Assembly: GCF_014199615.1 (NCBI RefSeq)
Contig: NZ_JACHOB010000001.1
Span: forward strand, 434,001-498,000
From: Parvularcula dongshanensis
GTDB lineage: Bacteria > Pseudomonadota > Alphaproteobacteria > Caulobacterales > Parvularculaceae
DNA length: 64,000 nt
Direction: 5' to 3'
This document shows, in pieces, positions 8,482 through 16,645 of the stretch. Position 1 is the stretch's first letter. The number at the start of each line of letters is the position of its first letter. The notes under the pieces were generated by a model. That model was not told where the DNA came from and ran no database searches. It worked only from the letters and a program-made list of their open reading frames with translations. The position numbers were made by a program, and so were the translations under genes.

Positions 8482-8504
8482 TTATCCACACAGGCTGTGG
8501 ATAT
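8482..8504. promoter_or_regulatory. DnaA-box cluster upstream of gcrA
   Basis: TTATCCACA (8482-8490) is a perfect consensus DnaA box. TGTGGATAT (8496-8504) is a second box on the opposite strand with one mismatch (ATATCCACA), and a weaker TGTGGAAGG follows at 8506. The cluster lies about 137 bp upstream of gcrA and about 100 bp upstream of the permease start. In Caulobacter DnaA activates gcrA, so the arrangement fits established biology. A replication origin is unlikely here: no AT-rich unwinding region or dnaA/dnaN is present. Confidence 0.6.
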
Positions 8505-8604
8505 CTGTGGAAGGACTGTGCAGAACCGCCCGAAGCGGTGCATGGTTGACCGGCACGCCCGCCTCCCCACATTCAGTCCCTGCCCGCAAAGCCAGGACTA
8601 CTCT

Positions 8605-9489
8605 ATGCCCGACGGCGCGTCCCTGACTCCGCCCGTGACCGCTGCCGCCCCCGAGACGGGCGCCGACACCTTCGGCGCGCGCCGCTTCGGCGCCGTGAAC
8701 TGGCTCGGGCTTTGGACCCTCTACAAGAAGGAGGTCCAGCGCTACCTGAAGGTAGCGGGCCAGACCGTGTTGGCGCCGATCGTCACCACCCTCCTCTACC
8801 TCACCGTCTTCCTCGTCGCCTTCTCGGGCGCCGGCCGGGACGTGACGATGGAGGGGCAGGTCGTGCCCTACGCCGCCTTCCTGCCGCCCGGGCTCATCAT
8901 GATGGCGGTCCTGTCGAACGCGTTCCAGAACGCGTCGTCCTCGATCATCATCGGCAAGGTGCAGGGCAGCCTGGTGGACGTCCTGATGCCGCCCTTGAGC
9001 GCCGCCGAGCTGACCGTGGCGTTCGTGGCGGGCGCCGCGACGCGCGGCCTGATGGTCGGCTTCATCACGGCGGTCACCATCGCGGTCTTCCTCGCCTTCA
9101 CGGGAACGATGCTGACGCTGCACGCGCTCTGGGCCGTCCTCTTCTTCTCGGTCTGCGCCTCGGTCCTGCTCGGTGCCTTCGGCGCGGTGGGCGGCATGTG
9201 GGCGGAGAAGTTCGACCAGCTGGCGGTGATCACCAACTTCGTCATCACGCCGCTTACCTTCCTGTCGGGGACCTTCTTCTCGGTCCACAAGGAGGGACTG
9301 CCGGGCTGGGTGGCGGACATATCCGCCTTCAACCCGCTCTTCTACCTGATCGACGGCTTCCGCTGGGGCTTCATCGGCGTTTCCGACGCCCCCGTCGCCC
9401 GCGGCGCGGTCGTCTGCTTCCTCCTCACCGCGCTCAGCGTCTGGGTGACGCTTCTCCTCTTCCGGCGCGGCTACAAGCTGAAAGACTGA
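8605..9489 (+). CDS. ABC-2 type transporter permease
   Basis: 294 aa from ATG 8605 (the frame is open upstream to 8497, but that part crosses the DnaA boxes and is not family-like). Six membrane helices, with the ABC-2 features LYKKEVQRYLKVAGQTVLAP at the N-terminal amphipathic helix and PLTFLSGTFFSV before helix 5. Resembles YadH/DrrB-type permeases that export lipids, polysaccharides or drugs. No ATPase gene is adjacent, so its partner must be elsewhere. hslO follows after 6 bp and is probably co-transcribed. Confidence 0.85.
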   Translation: MPDGASLTPPVTAAAPETGADTFGARRFGAVNWLGLWTLYKKEVQRYLKVAGQTVLAPIVTTLLYLTVFLVAFSGAGRDVTMEGQVVPYAAFLPPGLIMMAVLSNAFQNASSSIIIGKVQGSLVDVLMPPLSAAELTVAFVAGAATRGLMVGFITAVTIAVFLAFTGTMLTLHALWAVLFFSVCASVLLGAFGAVGGMWAEKFDQLAVITNFVITPLTFLSGTFFSVHKEGLPGWVADISAFNPLFYLIDGFRWGFIGVSDAPVARGAVVCFLLTALSVWVTLLLFRRGYKLKD

Positions 9490-9495
9490 ACGCTC

Positions 9496-10467
9496 ATGTT
9501 CGACGACACCCCCATTCCGGGCCGTCCCGAGGGCGGACCCACCGAGGACATCGTCCTTCCCTTCCAGGTCGGCGACGCCGCCGTTCGCGGCCGCATCGTG
9601 CGCCTGGGTCCGGCGGTGGACGAGATCCTCTCGCGCCACGACTTCCCCGACCCGCTGTCGCAGCTCCTAGGGCAGGCGGCGGCGCTCGTGACCATGCTCG
9701 GCACCGCGCTCAAGTTCGACGGCAAGCTGATCTTCCAGGCACAAGGCGACGGCCCCGTCTCGATGATCGTCGCGGACTACACGGCGGACGGCGCGCTGCG
9801 CGCGACCGCGACCATGCAGGACGACGCGCGCGAGACGGTCGAGAAGGCGCAAGGCGCGGAGCTGCACTATCTCCTGCGCAAGGGCCACATGGTCATGACC
9901 ATCGACCAGGGCGCCGACATGGAGCGCTATCAGGGGGTCACGCCGCTCGACGGCGCGACCCTGTCGCAGGCGACCGTGTCCTACTTCGCGCAGTCCGAGC
10001 AGATCCCCACCGCGATCGAGCTCGCCGTGGGCCGGGTCACCGGCGAGGACGGCGAGGAGCACTGGCGCGCGGGCGGCATCATGGTGCAGTTCGTCCCCGG
10101 CGAGGGCGGCACGCGCGAACGCGGCGAGGAGGTCCTCATGGCGGAGGACGACCGGGAGGCGTGGAACAGGGCCGCGATCCTCCTCGAAACGGTCAAGGCC
10201 GACGAGCTTCTCGACCCTACCATCACGCCCGAGCAGCTCCTCTATCGCCTCTACCATGAGGATGGCGTGCGGGTGTTCGGCGCGAAGGACGCCCACTTCG
10301 GCTGCACCTGCTCGCGCGGGAAGGTCGCGGGCGTCCTCTCGCAGTACACGCGGGACGACATCGACGACATGGTCGAGGACGGCGCGATCGACGTGACCTG
10401 CGACTTCTGCCGCGAGAGCTACCGCTTCGAGCTCGACGAGAGCGGCGAGCGGTTCAAGGAGGACTGA
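9496..10467 (+). CDS. hslO: redox-regulated chaperone Hsp33
   Basis: 323 aa. N-terminal Hsp33 fold (VGDAAVRGRIVRLGPAVDEI, LGQAAALVTMLGTALKFDGK) and C-terminal zinc-binding redox switch with CTC (in FGCTCSRGKV, about residue 273) and CDFC (about 307). Under oxidation the four cysteines release zinc and the protein becomes an ATP-independent holdase. Six bases after the permease stop, so likely in the same transcript. Confidence 0.95.
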   Translation: MFDDTPIPGRPEGGPTEDIVLPFQVGDAAVRGRIVRLGPAVDEILSRHDFPDPLSQLLGQAAALVTMLGTALKFDGKLIFQAQGDGPVSMIVADYTADGALRATATMQDDARETVEKAQGAELHYLLRKGHMVMTIDQGADMERYQGVTPLDGATLSQATVSYFAQSEQIPTAIELAVGRVTGEDGEEHWRAGGIMVQFVPGEGGTRERGEEVLMAEDDREAWNRAAILLETVKADELLDPTITPEQLLYRLYHEDGVRVFGAKDAHFGCTCSRGKVAGVLSQYTRDDIDDMVEDGAIDVTCDFCRESYRFELDESGERFKED

Positions 10468-10563
10468 TCCGTCTCACGGCGCGCAGCGCCTCCGACGGGG
10501 CGAGGTGGCCGCCCGGGCCGCCGTCGCGGCCTTGGGGCGCCCGGACCTCGTCTGTTCGTCCCC

Positions 10564-11310
10564 TCAGTCGGCGGCTAGCCGCCGTTCGAGGAGCGAGGTG
10601 AAGGCGGCCCAGGACGCCTCGTCCGCCCGCTCGTCGTAGCGGTCCCCGCCGAAGACGGTGAAGGCGTGCGGCGCGCCCGCATAGACCTCCAAGAGGTAGG
10701 GCACGCCCGCATCCTCCAGCGTCTGGGCGAGGTCGGCGGCGACCGAGACCGGGCCGTCCGCGCCGCCGTGCGCGATCAGGATCTCAGGGGTGCCAGGCGG
10801 GTAGCTTTGCCCCTCCGGCGTCTCGAGGCTGCCGTGGAAGGTGGCGTAGCCCTTCACGTCCTCCGCCTCGCCGGAGCGCGCCATCTCCAGGATCGCGCCG
10901 CCGCCGAAGCAGTAGCCCATCACGACGGCGCCTTGCGTCCCCGTCCGCTCCCGCGCCTCTGCGAGCGCGGCGAGCATGCGCGACCGCATCAGCGCGCGGT
11001 CGTCGTAGAGCTTGCCGACCTCGGCCTTGCGGCCCTCGACGGTCTCGGGCCTGTTGCCCGCGCCGTAGAGGTCGGCGGCGAAGGCGTCGTAGCCCATCTT
11101 CGCCAGCATCTCCGCCCGGCGCTCCTCATAGGCGTCGAGACCGTCCCAGTCGTGGATGATGAGGACGAGGCCCTTCGCCTCCCCTTCCGCCTCGGCGAGG
11201 TAGCCTTCGAATTCGGTCCCGTCGGCTTCGTAGGTGACGGACTGGCCGACGGCGTCCGGCGCAGGTTGCGCGCCCAGCGCGGCGGCGGCGAGGATGGCGG
11301 CGGTGATCAT
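10564..11310 (-). CDS. dienelactone hydrolase family protein, probably exported
   Basis: 248 aa. A hydrophobic N-terminus (ITAAILAAAALGAQPAPDA) looks like a short signal peptide lacking the usual basic residues. The alpha/beta hydrolase core has GYCFGGG (nucleophile Cys, about residue 133), a putative acid in GGADGPV and the His in GAPHAF, the Cys-Asp-His triad of dienelactone hydrolases. Substrate unknown. The serine hydrolase upstream lies 34 bp away on the same strand and may share a transcript. Confidence 0.85.
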   Translation of the reverse strand: MITAAILAAAALGAQPAPDAVGQSVTYEADGTEFEGYLAEAEGEAKGLVLIIHDWDGLDAYEERRAEMLAKMGYDAFAADLYGAGNRPETVEGRKAEVGKLYDDRALMRSRMLAALAEARERTGTQGAVVMGYCFGGGAILEMARSGEAEDVKGYATFHGSLETPEGQSYPPGTPEILIAHGGADGPVSVAADLAQTLEDAGVPYLLEVYAGAPHAFTVFGGDRYDERADEASWAAFTSLLERRLAAD

Positions 11311-11344
11311 CGGCAGGTCTCCCGGGGGGCGGCTCGCCCCCGGC

Positions 11345-12553
11345 CTACCGGCCCGCCGCGGCGCTCGCCAGCGCGCGCATCAGTGAGGCGGCCTCGAACT
11401 CGGACGTATCGAAGGTCCGATCCGCGCCCGTCATCGCGATGACCACCCGGCGTTCCGGGTCGATCCAGACCATCTGCCCGTTATAGCCCATCATGAAGTA
11501 GGCGCTCCCCTCGCCCGCGATCCAGAAGTGCGCGCCGTAGCCGAGCTCGCTCGGCGGCAGGGCGCCCCCGGGTGCGTGGGAGGGTCGCGGCGGCGTCGAG
11601 ACGTAGGCCGGCCAGTCCGCAGGGATGACCCGTTCCGTCCCGACGACGCCGCCCTGAAGGTAGAGCTGCCCGAGCTTGGCGAAGTCCTCGAGCCGCAGCT
11701 GCAAGCAGCAATAGCCGAGCACCTTGGCCCCTCGGCCGTGCCGGTCGGTCAGCCAGCTGCCCGCCCCCATGCCGAGGGGCGCGACCACCTTCTCCTCGGC
11801 GAGGCTCGCGACGCTGCGCCCCCCATAGGCGCCGCGCAGGACCGCGGCGAGGACGGCCGTGTTGGGCGAGAGGTACTCGAACGCGCCGCCCGCAGGCTTC
11901 ACTCGCCGGTACCGGCGCACCTCGCCGTCGATGTCCCGCTGGAAGATGAACGTGTTGAGGAAGAGCTTGCGGATGTCGGAGCCCGTCTCCTCGTAGTTCT
12001 CGTTGAAGCCGATGCCGGAGGACATAGCGAGGAGGTCGCGGATCTTCGTCGCGCCGTAGTCGGTGCCTTCATAGTCGGCGGCGTAGGTCTCGGCCGTGTC
12101 GTCGAGGCTCTCGATCCGCCCTTCCATGAGGGCCCGGCCGATCAGGGTCGCGATCATCGACTTCGCGACGGACCAGGAGGTGTGCCGGTCGCCTGGCGTC
12201 TCGCCGCGATAGTAGCGCTCGAAGACGACCGTGCCGTCATGGACCACCATCAGCCCGGTGACGGCACGCTCTGCGACGTAGTCCTCGACCGTCCGCCGCT
12301 CGCCGTCCCTGTCCCAGGACGCGCCCAACGCGCGGACGTCGCGCGGGAAGGTGTAAGGGGTCGGCGAGGCCGCGATGGGAAGGTAGGGGTAGGTCTCTTC
12401 CATCGCCCGGTAAGGGGCGGTGCGGTCCGGCGCGCGGGAGAGCCAGATGACCTCGGCCGGCGAGGTCTCGGACCAGGGCCTGAAGGCCCAGAGACCGAAG
12501 AGGAGGAGAGCGGCGAAGACGAAGCCCGCAAGGGCGGCGGTGAGGTGGCGCAT
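11345..12553 (-). CDS. beta-lactamase-fold serine hydrolase, membrane-anchored
   Basis: 402 aa from ATG 12553; the open frame extends upstream but overlaps COQ9. An N-terminal hydrophobic segment (LTAALAGFVFAALLLFGLWAF) acts as signal or anchor. The SxxK catalytic motif is SVAK in HTSWSVAKSMIA (about residue 137); YLSPNTAV supplies the second motif. Closest in style to 6-aminohexanoate-dimer hydrolases and class C-like esterases, acting in the periplasm. The family hydrolyses amides or esters; the substrate here cannot be inferred and resistance activity is not implied. Confidence 0.85.
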   Translation of the reverse strand: MRHLTAALAGFVFAALLLFGLWAFRPWSETSPAEVIWLSRAPDRTAPYRAMEETYPYLPIAASPTPYTFPRDVRALGASWDRDGERRTVEDYVAERAVTGLMVVHDGTVVFERYYRGETPGDRHTSWSVAKSMIATLIGRALMEGRIESLDDTAETYAADYEGTDYGATKIRDLLAMSSGIGFNENYEETGSDIRKLFLNTFIFQRDIDGEVRRYRRVKPAGGAFEYLSPNTAVLAAVLRGAYGGRSVASLAEEKVVAPLGMGAGSWLTDRHGRGAKVLGYCCLQLRLEDFAKLGQLYLQGGVVGTERVIPADWPAYVSTPPRPSHAPGGALPPSELGYGAHFWIAGEGSAYFMMGYNGQMVWIDPERRVVIAMTGADRTFDTSEFEAASLMRALASAAAGR

Positions 12554-12585
12554 CGCGCCACTGTGCCCGTCTCGCCCTCGCCCCG

Positions 12586-13272
12586 CTAGCGCCGCCCGTA
12601 CCGCAGGCGGCCGAGCATCGCGGCGATCGCTGCCGGATCGGGCGCGAGGCCGGCCGCCCTGGCCTTCGCCTTCTCGAACCGCATCACGTCGACCAGCCGC
12701 GCGTCCAGGAACGCCCAGGTGGCGGCGTAGGGATCGTCGGCCGCCCCGCCTTCGTCCGAGAAGAAGCGCGCGGCGGTCGCGGCGTAGACCGCGCTGAGCG
12801 TCGCGCGCTTGGTGTAGTGGTTGAAGTCGGTCGCCGTGTCGCCCGCGGCCCGCCACATCTCGTCCGCCGTACGCCAGGTGAGCTTCGCTCCGGTCTCGAT
12901 GTAGGGCGGCAGGGCGAGGGTCGCCGCCGCCCGGCGGGCCGCCTCCTTGTCGGGGGCCAGCCCCTCGATGCGCGTTCGAACCAGCCAGCGGATCTTCGCG
13001 GTGACCCCTCGCGGCGCCTCGGCCAGCGCGCCGAAGCCCGTCAGCATCCTCGCGTCCTCGCGCTGCGCCCAGTAGTCGAGGAGGTCGCGCACCCCCTCGG
13101 GGAAGAGGAACGGCCGGTCCTGCGGGCGGACATCGGCTTGCCCGAGCGCCCGATCCAGCGTCCGGCGGGTCCAGCCGTCGAAGGCGGCTTCCGCGAGCGC
13201 TTCGTCGAGAACGCGGTCGCGGACATCATCCAAAGGGTCGCGAAGCGGAGCGTCGGCGGCTTGTTCTGTCAT
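12586..13272 (-). CDS. COQ9-family ubiquinone biosynthesis protein
   Basis: 228 aa starting at ATG 13272 (MTEQAAD); a longer frame begins at 13398 but reaches into the rpsU leader. TetR-like helical N-terminus followed by the COQ9 core (TKIRWLVRTRIEGL-type segment, WRTADEMWRAAGDTATDFNH then YTKRATLSAVY), the lipid-binding region of the family. COQ9 delivers quinone intermediates to COQ7 in mitochondria and alphaproteobacteria. Divergent from rpsU, as in many alphaproteobacteria. Confidence 0.9.
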   Translation of the reverse strand: MTEQAADAPLRDPLDDVRDRVLDEALAEAAFDGWTRRTLDRALGQADVRPQDRPFLFPEGVRDLLDYWAQREDARMLTGFGALAEAPRGVTAKIRWLVRTRIEGLAPDKEAARRAAATLALPPYIETGAKLTWRTADEMWRAAGDTATDFNHYTKRATLSAVYAATAARFFSDEGGAADDPYAATWAFLDARLVDVMRFEKAKARAAGLAPDPAAIAAMLGRLRYGRR

Positions 13273-13428
13273 GCCGGAGACATAAGGCGCAGGCTCGACA
13301 AAATCACCCGTTTCTGCTAGCGGGCGCGCCTCTAAAGCCAGCGGCCGGGTTTTTCTCCGACCGCGCCGTAACCACATACGCTCTTTGGCCAAGCCCAAGG
13401 CGACGAACAGAACCGTTGGAGAAGTCCC

Positions 13429-13638
13429 ATCGTAAACATCAGCGTCCGCGACAACAACGTCGAGCAGGCCCTGCGCGCCCTCAAGAAGAAGATGCAGCGC
13501 GAAGGCACCTTCCGTGAGATGAAGCGCCGGAAGTTCTACGAGAAGCCGTCCGAGAAGCGTGCCCGCCAGAAGGCCGAGGCCGTCCGCCGCGCCCGCAAGC
13601 TCGCGCGCAAGAAGGCGCAGCGCGAAGGCGCGATGTAA
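13429..13638 (+). CDS. rpsU: 30S ribosomal protein S21 with an apparent ATC start
   Basis: 69 aa. The frame reads [20 protein letters not shown], then [20 protein letters not shown], unmistakably alphaproteobacterial S21. At the position where homologues have Met the codon is ATC (13429-13431), 7 nt after GGAG (13418-13421). No ATG, GTG or TTG is in frame between the upstream stop TAA (13369-13371) and an ATG 20 codons in, which would delete the conserved start. Either ATC is used for initiation or the base call is wrong. A terminator follows the stop. Confidence 0.9.
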   Translation: MVNISVRDNNVEQALRALKKKMQREGTFREMKRRKFYEKPSEKRARQKAEAVRRARKLARKKAQREGAM

Positions 13639-13673
13639 GCGCGGCGTACGCCCCTACATTTCCGTTACGTTAG

Positions 13674-13712
13674 ACGAAGGCCGCGCATCGGGGAACCGGG
13701 CGCGGCCTTCGT
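13674..13712 (+). terminator. rpsU terminator
   Basis: ACGAAGGCCGCGC (13674-13686) pairs with GCGCGGCCTTCGT (13700-13712) around a 13-nt loop, followed by CTGTTCCTTT. Lies 36 bp after the S21 stop codon. Confidence 0.8.
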
Positions 13713-13765
13713 CTGTTCCTTTCGCCGCGAGACCCGGCATCAGCGTCCGGGGTGAGGAGCGAGAC

Positions 13766-13930
13766 GTGATCAAAGAAGAGAACAAAACCGAGACCAAGCT
13801 GAGCAAGCGCCTCCTGGCGGGTGCGGCCCTGGCGGTGGTCCTCCTGTCGGCCTGCAACACGACCGAGGGCTTCGGCCGCGACGTCGAAAGCACGGGCGAC
13901 GCCATCGAGGACGCCGCCGACAACGATTGA
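13766..13930 (+). CDS. entericidin A/B-family lipoprotein
   Basis: 54 aa from GTG 13766, preceded by GAGGAGC at good spacing. Basic N-terminus, hydrophobic helix (LLAGAALAVVLLSAC) with lipobox LSAC, then CNTTEGFGRDVESTGDAIED, the entericidin signature after the lipidated Cys. Entericidins are small envelope lipoproteins linked to stationary-phase lysis or membrane stress. A longer upstream frame through rpsU is spurious. Confidence 0.85.
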   Translation: MIKEENKTETKLSKRLLAGAALAVVLLSACNTTEGFGRDVESTGDAIEDAADND

Positions 13931-14013
13931 TTCTCGGCAAGGCAGGTTTGCGGCTCTTCGCTCGTGAACCTGCCGTTCCCGGCCCCATCTTTCCTTCGAA
14001 AGGATGGTGCCTC

Positions 14014-14772
14014 ATGTCCAACACGTACAACCCGACCAGCGCCGCCCCCGTCCCGCAGGACGCTCTGCGCCTTCGTCCCGCAGCCGAGCGCGGCCATGCC
14101 GACCATGGCTGGCTCAAATCGGCCCACAGCTTCAGCTTCGCGAGCTATCACGACCCGCGCCACATGGGCTTTCACGCCCTGCGCGTGATCAACGACGACC
14201 GCGTGGCGGGCGGCGGCGGCTTTCCGACCCACCCGCACCGGGACGCCGAGATCTTCTCCTACGTCCTGGACGGCGCGCTCAGCCACCGCGACACGATGGG
14301 CACGGCGAGCACCGTTCGCGCGGGCGGCGTTCAGTTCATGACCGCAGGCTCCGGCGTCGCGCATTCCGAGTTCAACGCGAGCCGCGATACGCCCGTTCAC
14401 TTCTTGCAGGTCTGGCTATTGCCGAAGGCTTCGGGCGCCAACCCGCGCTACGAGACGCTGGACGTGGCGAGCGAAGACAAGGACGGACGCCTGGTCCCCA
14501 TCGTGTCCGAGGACGGACGGGCGGGCGGCGTCGCCACCCACGCGCCCGCCGACGTCTACGCCGCGACGCTGAGGGACGGCCAGGAGGTCACGTTCGACCT
14601 CCGCGAAGGCCGGGCGGGCTGGGTCCAGGTGGCGCGCGGCAGCCTGAGCGTGAACGGCCAGCGGCTCGAAGAAGGCGACGGCCTCGCGGTCACGGCGTCC
14701 GGGCGCCTCACCTTCTCGGAGGCGGAGGACGCGGAGTTCCTGCTCTTCGACCTCGCCAAGCTGAACAGCTAA
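14014..14772 (+). CDS. pirin-family bicupin protein
   Basis: 252 aa from ATG 14014, with AAAGGA nine bases upstream. The N-terminal cupin has the metal-binding FPTHPHRDAEIFSYVLDG segment (His-x-His ... Glu/His), GVQFMTAGSGVAHSE and the C-terminal half (RLEEGDGLAVTASGRLTF) forms the second cupin. Same type as E. coli YhhW, for which quercetinase activity was reported; physiological role unclear. Monocistronic, bounded by terminators. Confidence 0.9.
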   Translation: MSNTYNPTSAAPVPQDALRLRPAAERGHADHGWLKSAHSFSFASYHDPRHMGFHALRVINDDRVAGGGGFPTHPHRDAEIFSYVLDGALSHRDTMGTASTVRAGGVQFMTAGSGVAHSEFNASRDTPVHFLQVWLLPKASGANPRYETLDVASEDKDGRLVPIVSEDGRAGGVATHAPADVYAATLRDGQEVTFDLREGRAGWVQVARGSLSVNGQRLEEGDGLAVTASGRLTFSEAEDAEFLLFDLAKLNS

Positions 14773-14776
14773 AAGA

Positions 14777-14807
14777 AGAAGCCCCGGCGATCGCTCGCCG
14801 GGGCTTC
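14777..14807. terminator. bidirectional terminator between pirin gene and rpsA
   Basis: AGAAGCCCCGGCGA (14777-14790) and TCGCCGGGGCTTCT (14794-14807) form a 14-bp stem with a 3-nt loop. On the minus strand it is followed by TCTTTTAG, so it should end rpsA; on the plus strand it ends the pirin message. Confidence 0.85.
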
Positions 14808-14831
14808 TGCATTCTTGCGTAGAGGGACGCC

Positions 14832-16532
14832 TTACGCGTCGGGCGTGTCCTTGAGGGCCGCGCCTAGGATGTCGCCGAGCGAGGCGCCGCTGTCCGCGGA
14901 GCCGAACTCTTCGACGGCCTTCTTCTCCTCGGCCAGCTCGCGGGCCTTGATGGAGAGGGAGAGCCGACGCGAGGCGCGGTCCACGGCCGTGATGCGGGCG
15001 TCGATCTTGTCGCCTACCGCGAAGCGCTCGGGGCGCTGCTCGTTGCGGTCGCGGCTGAGGTCGGACTTGCGGATGAAGGCCTTGGGGCCCCCGTCGCCAC
15101 CGACGCGCACCTCGATGCCGCCGTTCTCGATCGCCGTGACCTCGCAGGTCACGTCGGCGCCGCGCTGCAGCTCGCCCATCGACTCCATCGGGTCGTTCGC
15201 GACCTGCTTGATGCCGAGCGAGATGCGCTCCTTGTCGGGATCGACGTCGAGGATCTTCGCCTGGACGACGTCGCCCTTGCGGTAGTCCTTGATGGCGTCG
15301 TCGCCGGAGCGGTCCCAGTCGAGGTCCGAGAGGTGGACCATGCCGTCCATGTCGTCCTCGATGCCGACGAAGAGGCCGAACTCGGTGATGTTCTTCACCT
15401 CGCCCTCGATCGTGGAGCCGATCGGATGACGCTCGGCGAAGGTCTCCCACGGGTTCGACAGGGTCTGTTTCAGACCCAGGCTGATCCGCCGCTTGTACTC
15501 GTCGACCTCGAGCACCATCACGTCGACCTCTTGGCCGGGCGAGACGATGGAGGACGGGGGCACGTTCTTCTTGACCCAGGACATCTCCGAGACGTGCACG
15601 AGGCCCTCGATGCCGTCCTCGAGCTCGACGAACGCACCGTAGTCGGTGATGTTCGTGACCTTGCCGTGGAAGACGCCGGAGACCGGGTACTTGGCGGAGA
15701 CGCCTTCCCACGGATCGGGCTGGAGCTGCTTCATGCCGAGGCTGATGCGGCTCGTCTCGGGGTTGATCTTGATGATCTTGACCCGGACCGTGTCGTTGAC
15801 GTTCAGGACTTCGGACGGATGGTTCACGCGCGACCAGGACATGTCGGTCACGTGCAGAAGGCCGTCGACGCCCGGGGCGAGTTCGACGAACGCACCGTAA
15901 TCGGTGATGTTCTTGACCACGCCTTCCTTCTCGTCGCCCTCGTTGAGGTCGCGGACGACCTCCTGGCGATGCTCGGCGCGATCCTCCTCGAGGACGGCCC
16001 GGCGCGAGACGACGATGTTGCCGCGGCGCTTGTCCATCTTCAGGATCTTGAAGGGCTGGGGCAGGTTCATCAGCGGGGTCGCGTCGCGGACCGGGCGGAT
16101 GTCGACCTGAGAGCCCGGCAGGAAGGCCACGGCGCCGCCGAGGTCGACGGTGAAGCCGCCCTTCACGCGGTTGAAGATGTGGCCCTCGACGCGGTCTTCG
16201 TCCTCGAAGCTGCGCTCGAGGCGGTCCCAGGCTTCCTCGCGGCGGGCCTTCTCGCGGCTGATGACCGCTTCGCCCTGCGCGTTCTCGACGCGGTCGATGA
16301 AGACGTCGACGGTCGAGCCGATCTTGATCGGCTCTTCTGCGCCCGGCTGATAGAACTCTTTCAGCGGCACGCGGCCTTCGGTCTTGAGGCCGACGTCGAT
16401 GATCGCGACGTCTTTTTCGATGGCGGTGACGGTGCCCTTGACGACCGTCTGCTCGAAGGTGTCACGATCGACGATCGAGGCTTCGAACATCTCCGCGAAC
16501 TCGTCGCGGGAGGGGGTTAGGGTTTCGGACAT
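14832..16532 (-). CDS. rpsA: 30S ribosomal protein S1
   Basis: 566 aa from ATG 16532 (MSETLTPSRDEF); a longer frame is open upstream but is not S1-like. Six S1/OB repeats are visible, e.g. VKNITDYGAFVELAPGVDGL, VTNITDYGAFVELEDGIEGL, VKNITEFGLFVGIEDDMDGM, each followed by RISLG-type strands. Binds mRNA on the 30S subunit during initiation. Follows cmk on the same strand (113-bp gap), the usual cmk-rpsA order of proteobacteria. Confidence 0.97.
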   Translation of the reverse strand: MSETLTPSRDEFAEMFEASIVDRDTFEQTVVKGTVTAIEKDVAIIDVGLKTEGRVPLKEFYQPGAEEPIKIGSTVDVFIDRVENAQGEAVISREKARREEAWDRLERSFEDEDRVEGHIFNRVKGGFTVDLGGAVAFLPGSQVDIRPVRDATPLMNLPQPFKILKMDKRRGNIVVSRRAVLEEDRAEHRQEVVRDLNEGDEKEGVVKNITDYGAFVELAPGVDGLLHVTDMSWSRVNHPSEVLNVNDTVRVKIIKINPETSRISLGMKQLQPDPWEGVSAKYPVSGVFHGKVTNITDYGAFVELEDGIEGLVHVSEMSWVKKNVPPSSIVSPGQEVDVMVLEVDEYKRRISLGLKQTLSNPWETFAERHPIGSTIEGEVKNITEFGLFVGIEDDMDGMVHLSDLDWDRSGDDAIKDYRKGDVVQAKILDVDPDKERISLGIKQVANDPMESMGELQRGADVTCEVTAIENGGIEVRVGGDGGPKAFIRKSDLSRDRNEQRPERFAVGDKIDARITAVDRASRRLSLSIKARELAEEKKAVEEFGSADSGASLGDILGAALKDTPDA

Positions 16533-16645
16533 GAATCCTGTTCGTGCGACCGGAGCCGCGGGTTGTGGCCGGACCAGGAGGGTTCGGCGGGCGGGACACG
16601 GGCGGCGCTGGCGCATCGGGGCGCGGGCCCCAGGCATCCAAGCTG

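Noticed and set aside
8482-8514. Replication origin at the DnaA boxes
   Set aside because: Only two good boxes, no AT-rich unwinding element, and no dnaA, dnaN, hemE or parAB nearby; gcrA regulation explains them better.
11345-12553. Class C beta-lactamase resistance gene
   Set aside because: Only the general serine-hydrolase fold is supported; the sequence is closer to esterase/amide hydrolases and lacks a clear KTG third motif.
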